Source: Apteryx mantelli (lineage: Eukaryota > Chordata > Aves > Apterygiformes > Apterygidae). Taken from it: a DNA stretch of 64,000 bases. Shown piece by piece: positions 40,301 through 64,000 of this stretch. Position 1 is the first letter of the stretch, and each line of letters starts with the position of its first letter. The position numbers and the translations under genes were made by a program. Location: positions 48,172,501 to 48,236,500 of the forward strand of contig NC_089980.1 in assembly GCF_036417845.1 (NCBI RefSeq), written 5' to 3'. The notes under the pieces were generated by a model. The model searched no databases and was not told where the DNA came from. It saw only the letters and a list, made by a program, of their open reading frames with translations.

Positions 40301-41311
40301 CTCTGTTGCCTGCTGCCTTTCTTCTTTATGAGGTTTACCAAGTTCTCAACAAACTGAAGACTGTGGACAGCACTGTCCTGAATGAGAAGGGTCATAGCTG
40401 CCATCCTGTCAGCTAAGGTACCTGATGACACAACAGTTTTCATCCATGCAGAAGAGGCCCCCTTCTGATAATTTGTCTTATTCTTATACAAATCTGCCTC
40501 ATGTTGGTACAGCTTTTGGGCCAAGGCCTTATACTTGGACAGAAGTGCCTGATTTTGTTGTTCAGAAGAGAATTCACTGGTGTATTCTAGATCATACCAT
40601 TTGCTCCCTGGATTGATCAGTAACACTTGCCTAGCACGAAATTCAAAATCTTCTTCCTGACGCTCTTTCTTTACTGAAAGGTGTTGGTCCTGATTGCAAA
40701 CAGCTTGTTTTTTCTTGCTGTCTTTCCCACTGCTTATTTGTTCAACTTTATTCTCTTTTTTCCCTTCTAACGAAGGAGCGCTAATTTCCTTCTTGCTTTT
40801 CTCTTTCTTTGGGAACCTCTCTTTTTTCTCGCTGCTACCGCCACCGCCGCCGTCGTCATCCTCCGCCACGAGGCAACTTTCCGCGTACTTGCCCAGTCCC
40901 AGGGAGGTCACGAACGCCTCCAGCTCCCCGGCCTTCAGGTCGTCGATCGCGCCTCTCTTCCCTCCGTCCACCACCTCCTCCGCCTCGTCCACGGCGCACA
41001 GCATAAGGTAGTCTTGCTGCGGGCGACAGCGCGCGGCCGTTACGCGCAGGCCCGGCGCGGCCAACGGCCGCAGCCAACGGCCGCTGCCGCACGCCCCCCC
41101 CCCCCGAGTCCCGGGCGCCATGTGCTCCCGCTCCGCCCGTCCCCCGCCTCCCCCTTACCTTGGTGCCGCCGAGGCGCAGCACCTCATCCAGCGTGAAGCC
41201 GTCGGCGTCCCCATCTTCATCCTCCTCCTCCTCCTCGTCGCCATCGTCCTCGCTGTCGCCGCCGCCCGCCTCCCGCGGGTCGCTCACGCCGAAGTCCCAG
41301 AGCGCCGCCAT
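25323..41311 (-). CDS. CEBPZ: CCAAT/enhancer-binding protein zeta (Noc1/Mak21 family)
   Basis: Nucleolar/nuclear protein of the CBF/Mak21 (yeast Noc1) family, needed for large ribosomal subunit assembly and also described as a CCAAT-linked transcription cofactor. Coding exons on minus: 41159-41311, 39497-41016, 38211-38439, 37430-37601, 36696-36784, 36139-36192, 35275-35377, 34861-34929, 32300-32366, 30806-30906, 29391-29451, 28161-28369, 27033-27116, 26468-26529, 26302-26383, 25323-25462. They total 3195 bases, 1064 codons plus stop, near the mammalian length. The order is an acidic N-terminus, FTLDEVLRLGGTKQDYLML, a helical-repeat body in the large exon 2, the CBF/Mak21 core (about residues 530-770, with SFRDRYYAALYK-like and FHPSVALFAKTIL segments), then alternating acidic (DDEEVSLGSM) and basic (KKKRKRK) tracts. 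ATG 41311 is the first Met after the promoter. Introns hold microsatellites but no other gene I can see. Confidence 0.95.
25609..25614 (+). terminator. Candidate CEBPZOS poly(A) signal
   Basis: AATAAA with a downstream T-rich stretch (GGGTTTTTTC), 341 bases past the CEBPZOS stop. To reach it the transcript must run through the whole last coding exon of CEBPZ in antisense. Confidence 0.5.
27147..27184. repeat. 14-bp direct repeat in a CEBPZ intron
   Basis: CACACCAGACATAT is present at 27147-27160 and 27171-27184, just upstream (on the gene strand) of exon 13. The acceptor of that exon has a 16-base T run (27123-27138 on plus as A) in its pyrimidine tract. Confidence 0.7.
29601..29652. repeat. 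28-bp-period tandem duplication in a CEBPZ intron
   Basis: Two 24-base units, ACCCTAGTACAGAGG... and ACCCTGGTACAGAGG..., separated by ATGA, differ at three positions, all transitions. The repeat is intronic between the exons at 30806-30906 and 29391-29451. Confidence 0.75.
34930..34977 (-). repeat. 28-bp tandem duplication that copies a CEBPZ splice acceptor
   Basis: CTGTAGCAGAACATAAATTA occurs at 34930-34949 and identically at 34958-34977. On the gene strand each copy reads TTCTGCTACAG, and the inner copy is the acceptor of the exon 34861-34929. The outer copy offers a second AG 28 bases upstream; using it would add 28 bases and shift the frame. Confidence 0.85.
38774..38796. repeat. (TAAA)n microsatellite
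   Basis: About six TAAA units in the CEBPZ intron between exons 2 and 3. Confidence 0.9.
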
Positions 41312-41581
41312 CGCCGCCCCGCCGGATGCCGCCGCGCGCGTTTCCGGCCCCGCAGGACGGCGAGGGCGCAGGTCCTGCAAGGGACATAGAGAGCGGGCGT
41401 CGCCGGAGGGAAGCAGGCGGAGAGGGCGCGGAGCTCCTTGAAGCAAACGGATTCGGTGCAGCTCGTTTCTTCGGCCCTGCGCTCCCGCCACAGCTTCGCC
41501 TCGGCCCGCCCTCAGGCCGGGGGAGGCGGCGTGGAGCGGCCAGGACCCGCGGCGGAGGCCGGGGCTCTCTGCGGCGCTGCC
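41312..41581. promoter_or_regulatory. Bidirectional CpG-island promoter of CEBPZ and NDUFAF7
   Basis: Only 270 bases separate the CEBPZ start codon (minus, 41311) and the NDUFAF7 start codon (plus, 41582). The stretch is very GC- and CpG-rich with no TATA box. TTTCCGG at 41341-41347 reads CCGGAAA on minus, an ETS-type core. The CEBPZ start codon lies within GCGATGGCGGC, which resembles the YY1 motif found at many TATA-less start regions. The island extends into the first exons and introns on both sides (about 40,840-42,130). Shared use by both genes is inferred from geometry and composition. Confidence 0.8.
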
Positions 41582-47752
<6,171 letters not shown>

Positions 47753-50561
47753 GTTCAAATACTATACCAAAATGCCTAGTAGTGGAAGCTTTCAGTAGCA
47801 ACTTATTAAAATAATCAAAGGAAACTGAATCGAATCCTGTGCATTTCATGGTTTCACATACTATGTTTTGCAATAATGTACACAGCAAATAACTAGATAT
47901 GCAGTAAGGAGTTACACAACTTATGAGCTGTCTTTGAACTGAAAGTACATGAAATGTCACACTTTTTCTCCAGGCGGTTTTCTCAAGACAGTCCACACTT
48001 TAGAGTCTAGGCACGCTTTTGTGGGGAGAGCTAAATCAGTAAAGCTGGTGCAACACACAATCTATTTATGGACCTACTCAAACCTGTGTGTAGAAACCAA
48101 GAACTGCACCTACAGAAACAAGTGGATGCAGAACAGAGAGTGAACAACGAGTTTCAGAGGTCTTGCTATAGACCTGAGAAAAGGATTCACCAGTGGAATC
48201 AAGTTAAAGCAGTTCTTCCCCTGTCAATGGCAAACACATGCTATGATGCTTTAAATATACTCAAGCTGTGATCCTTGTACAAAACACAATATTCATTGAT
48301 ACCCTTGAAGATATCTTTTATGAAGAGTGTAGTGGTAATTGTGCAAAGAGTTACTAGTTACAAAGCAGCTGCTAATATGAAATTCCCACAGCTGAGTTCA
48401 TACTAATGACATGCACAAATGAGGAAGTACCAAGAAACAATTTTTAGGAACATTTGAAGTGGGAGAGAAATCCATGCAGATAAAAAAGGACAAGTCTGAT
48501 AGGGAAATAAATTTTATTTTCAAGCTTATCAGAGAGGGTATTTACAAAAACTGGGATGTACAAAAATATAAAAGTACTTAACTGTCCTTTTGAGGCTATA
48601 AATTTTACATGAGCTTTTTTCTAGCGTCATCGTAGTACTATTTCTTGAATGAATGCAACTTAATTCATCTAGGGGTAAGGATATTAAACAATGTATCTTA
48701 CTGCTGTCAAAGTTTGCAGTAAAGGTAGAAAAAAGGGAATAAAGAAGTCAGCTATTTTTACTATTCAGTGAAATAAGTTTATTTCTAATATATGTCTGAT
48801 TTTTTGGTTCTTCAACTATTAGCTTGTGGCTTCTATCATCTGGCCCCATAAGTCTGCATGTATTGTCAGGCAATCTACTCCAAAGTTGTGTGTTGTGTGT
48901 GGTTTCTGTTTGTTTGTTTTTTAAATAAAACTTGAGAACAATAAATAGCTCATTGTTTAATTTTCTGGAGCAGAGCAGACTTTAGGGGGACAGACTCCAG
49001 ACAGGAGTCTTTTACTTCACTATTGTCCCATCTTTCCCCTTCCTTATCCCTGTTGTGCTTTTCAAACTGAGCTGTTTTTTTTCCCTTAAAGAAAAGCAGA
49101 AAAACCTGAAATGACAGCTCCAGTAAAAAATCTGAAGTTTAAAAGCAGAACATACCTACATTATTACAGTTGGGATGAAAGATAGCAATGGCTTCACTGA
49201 AGTTTGGTCACTTGATTGGTGGAAGTTAGAAAAAAAGCGCTGCTTCCCTTACCAGACCTGGGCGAACACTTAGCTAGCCCACCAATTTCAGAGGTGATCA
49301 TTCTGGTTCCAAAGTTACAAAAATAGTGCCTCTCTCAGAGAAGAATCAATCCTGAAACCTTGCCTTAAGGGGATGGCAAAGTTAAGGGACAAATTCTGCC
49401 CCTTCTAAATTCTTTTACACTGTTTTGACAGCGTAAAAAGGAGAGAATGACCCTCAGTGCAGGAGTGGCATGGACTGCCATCAGGCAAGTCCCTTGCACA
49501 AACCTGAGAAAAAAAGTGTGCTAGGAGAGAGGATGCAGGAGGGTAGGAAGGGCTGAAATGCTCTGTGCACTGGTAGCTGTAGAAAACTGTCATACAGATT
49601 GCACTGAAAGTTTTGTGCAGATTCCAGCCCTGCATGTTCAACTTTTTACAACTTAGATACCTACAGAATGCAGCAGCAGTTAGATTAAAGGCAACAGGAA
49701 AGGAAAAGGTAGGTCAAAGGCCCAGACCTGCCCTTAGGTACATACCTCTGCAGCTCCCACTGACTATACTGCCAGTTCACTGTGCAACTGAAAGTAGCTG
49801 CCAGCCTTGAAGCAATCTTGTAAAATTTTATGAATATCTAACAGCTTAGAAACAGTCTGCTCAACTACTTCCTTACCTCAACAACAGTTAAAAAAAATAC
49901 AAAAAAAAGAAAATACTTGTAGGAGATGGGAGCTACACCCCAAAGGCTCCCACTGCCTTTGCAGCTCAAGCCTGTATCAGTACTAAAAAAGGTATTTTTA
50001 CCCAAGCTCCAGTGAAGCAGCTTGGCACCACATCAGGGATATGTACAGCCATCCAGCACCTCCCAGCAGCACAAAGCTGTTACCCCACAAAAAAGGAAAG
50101 ACTACTTTTCCTTTTTTTTTTTTTAATAAAAGAAAAAATAGCTTCCTTTTACTTCCATCTGCATTTAGCATAGAAGACCTCAAATTTCCTTGAAATATCA
50201 CATACTTTTAACTGATAGGCTATCCTCTGAGAGAATCATTTCCAAAGAAAATTGCTGCTTCTACTCTATTGTGCCACAAGTCCAATAAGTGGCTGGGAAT
50301 ATATCAGCTGAGATGTCTGCAAAAAACCTGAATTATGAGTTGGTTTTGGACTCTTCATTCAGCTCATAAACAACAATCATGAGCACAGAAACGGGGGCAG
50401 GAGGGGCTGCAGGTTAAAGTTGGAAGGCAGAGGCTCTTTCTCCTACAGTTCAGCTGCCCTGGTGCAACTGGTGATTTAATAGCCACTGTAACTCTGCTCA
50501 AAACTTAGGAGTGAAGATAGAAGCTAGCAGGATATAAACTACTGACATAAGTCCAGGGAAC

Positions 50562-50583
50562 CTTAAAAAAAATTTTTTTTAAG
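50562..50583. repeat. Perfect A8/T8 palindrome
   Basis: A 22-base perfect inverted repeat: CTTA, then A tract and T tract of eight each in the centre, then TAAG. It could extrude as a hairpin but may be a chance product of A/T runs. Confidence 0.7.
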
Positions 50584-51187
50584 TTAATTATTCAAAACAA
50601 CAGGAGAAAGCTGCATGTATTTTACCCTGTTTTTTTCCACATCCTTCTGCTAGGAACAGTTATTTCAGACTGGAAGGATATGCAGTATCAAAGTCTCGTG
50701 TACTCTCTCTACATTACTTGGATGGTTTTAAGGCAAAATGCCTTTGGTGTATACATGTGCCAGCCTTGCACAGCAACACATTGTATCGTGGGTTATTGCT
50801 GTATTTTAAGAAACAAAATAAAGGACTAGCACAGCTTTGATTGTCATCTCTTTAGATTGTCAGCCAGCATTTCAAGAGGAATGTAAGAAGTTGTGGGGTT
50901 TTCTTTCTTCAGGTATCTGGAAAAAAGTTCAGTTAGGGCAAAGACAGACACATTTAACTGTCTCAACAGCAGCAAATTATTCCTTCGTCTGTGAAGCTGT
51001 ATTCAATCCTAAGCCGTCATGCTTTGCTATTAGTCAAGGTATTCTGCATTGATTTCCTTTTACAATCTCTTTCCACAATGCACAGTCTAGTAAACGGGAG
51101 ATGTATCTAAATAACAGAAAACAGTTCTCTATGGCCTAGTAAATAGGGATTAGGAAACCATTACAAAATTCTTATTGCTTAGACTAC

Positions 51188-51215
51188 AAAAAAAAAAAAA
51201 AAAAAAAAAAAAAAA
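51188..51215. repeat. 28-base A tract
   Basis: An uninterrupted run of 28 A on plus, about 300 bases past the PRKD3 stop, so a U tract in the PRKD3 3' UTR if that is transcribed. I see no retrotransposon body next to it, so I treat it as a simple repeat. Confidence 0.9.
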
Positions 51216-51511
51216 CTTGAAAAACCTCACACAAAGCATTCAGTCTGTACACATGGCTTTGTAGCCATACAGCTTGGTGAAATGTTATCCAACAGGACTT
51301 ATCCTAATGTCCAGTAACTACTGATAGTTTAAGTCAGAGATGGAGAACAGCTTCCCAGGTGACAGTCTATCCCCATGCCAATGCAGTATCCTCTGTAGTT
51401 TTGTATACTGAATTATGTGAACAGCACTCAAAAAGAGCAACAGTTGTTCCAAAACTTATCTTCAGTTTGTCTGGAGTGCCCTTCTTTGCTGCAATTAGCG
51501 TAATGAATAAA

Positions 51512-64000
<12,489 letters not shown>

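Larger units (their letters stand above)
47753..51511. other. Convergent 3' region of NDUFAF7 and PRKD3
   Basis: The two genes meet tail to tail. The stretch should hold both 3' UTRs. Plus-strand AATAAA candidates for NDUFAF7 are at 48506-48511, 48924-48929 and 48940-48945; a minus-strand AATAAA candidate for PRKD3 is at 48778-48783. I cannot tell which are used. No other coding exon was recognised. Confidence 0.5.

Noticed and set aside
51188-51215. A tract as a processed retrocopy tail
   Set aside because: The sequence before it shows no coding or repeat body and no flanking duplication.

Overview
The window looks like vertebrate, most probably bird, nuclear DNA. It carries a CR1-type LINE retrotransposon, multi-exon genes with canonical GT-AG introns and short spacing, CpG-island promoters, and a gene order I recognise from vertebrates: (EIF2AK2) - SULT6B1 - CEBPZOS - CEBPZ - NDUFAF7 - PRKD3. 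Another CR1-rich sauropsid (crocodilian, turtle) cannot be excluded, and I cannot name the species. Gene names rest on translated exons compared with remembered family members, not on a database search.

Layout. 1-913: AT-rich flank. 914-5461: a nearly full-length CR1 on the + strand, with a TATA-bearing 5' region, a broken ORF1 (coiled coil plus SGNH esterase), a broken ORF2 (endonuclease plus reverse transcriptase) and a typical CR1 tail. About 7100-7680: an isolated GC/CpG-rich island with a consensus minus-strand splice donor, placed where the promoter of the next minus-strand gene (EIF2AK2 in mammals) would lie. 7681-14366: AT-rich intergenic DNA. 14367-21679 (-): SULT6B1, complete in seven coding exons, 309 codons. 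22440-23225: CpG-island promoter with NRF1-type sites. 23226-25268 (+): CEBPZOS, three exons, 65 codons. 25323-41311 (-): CEBPZ, sixteen coding exons, 1064 codons. 41312-41581: a 270-bp bidirectional CpG-island promoter. 41582-47752 (+): NDUFAF7, nine exons, 461 codons. 47753-51511: convergent 3' region. 51512-64000 (-): the 3' part of PRKD3, nine coding exons including the whole kinase domain; the 5' part lies beyond the window.

How it fits together. The four rightmost genes alternate in orientation: CEBPZOS and CEBPZ are tail-to-tail with 54 bases between stop codons, CEBPZ and NDUFAF7 are head-to-head across 270 bases, and NDUFAF7 and PRKD3 are tail-to-tail. Two genes act in mitochondria (NDUFAF7, a complex I assembly methyltransferase; CEBPZOS, a small mitochondrial protein), one in ribosome assembly in the nucleolus (CEBPZ), one in the cytosol as a sulfotransferase (SULT6B1), and one in diacylglycerol signalling (PRKD3). 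All reconstructed exon lengths close to whole codons across every junction, which supports the gene models.

I see no CRISPR array, operon, tRNA or rRNA gene, and no clear undescribed protein system. The more unusual points are the CR1 5' structure, the orphan CpG island, the interlocked CEBPZ/CEBPZOS 3' ends, and a duplicated splice acceptor in CEBPZ.
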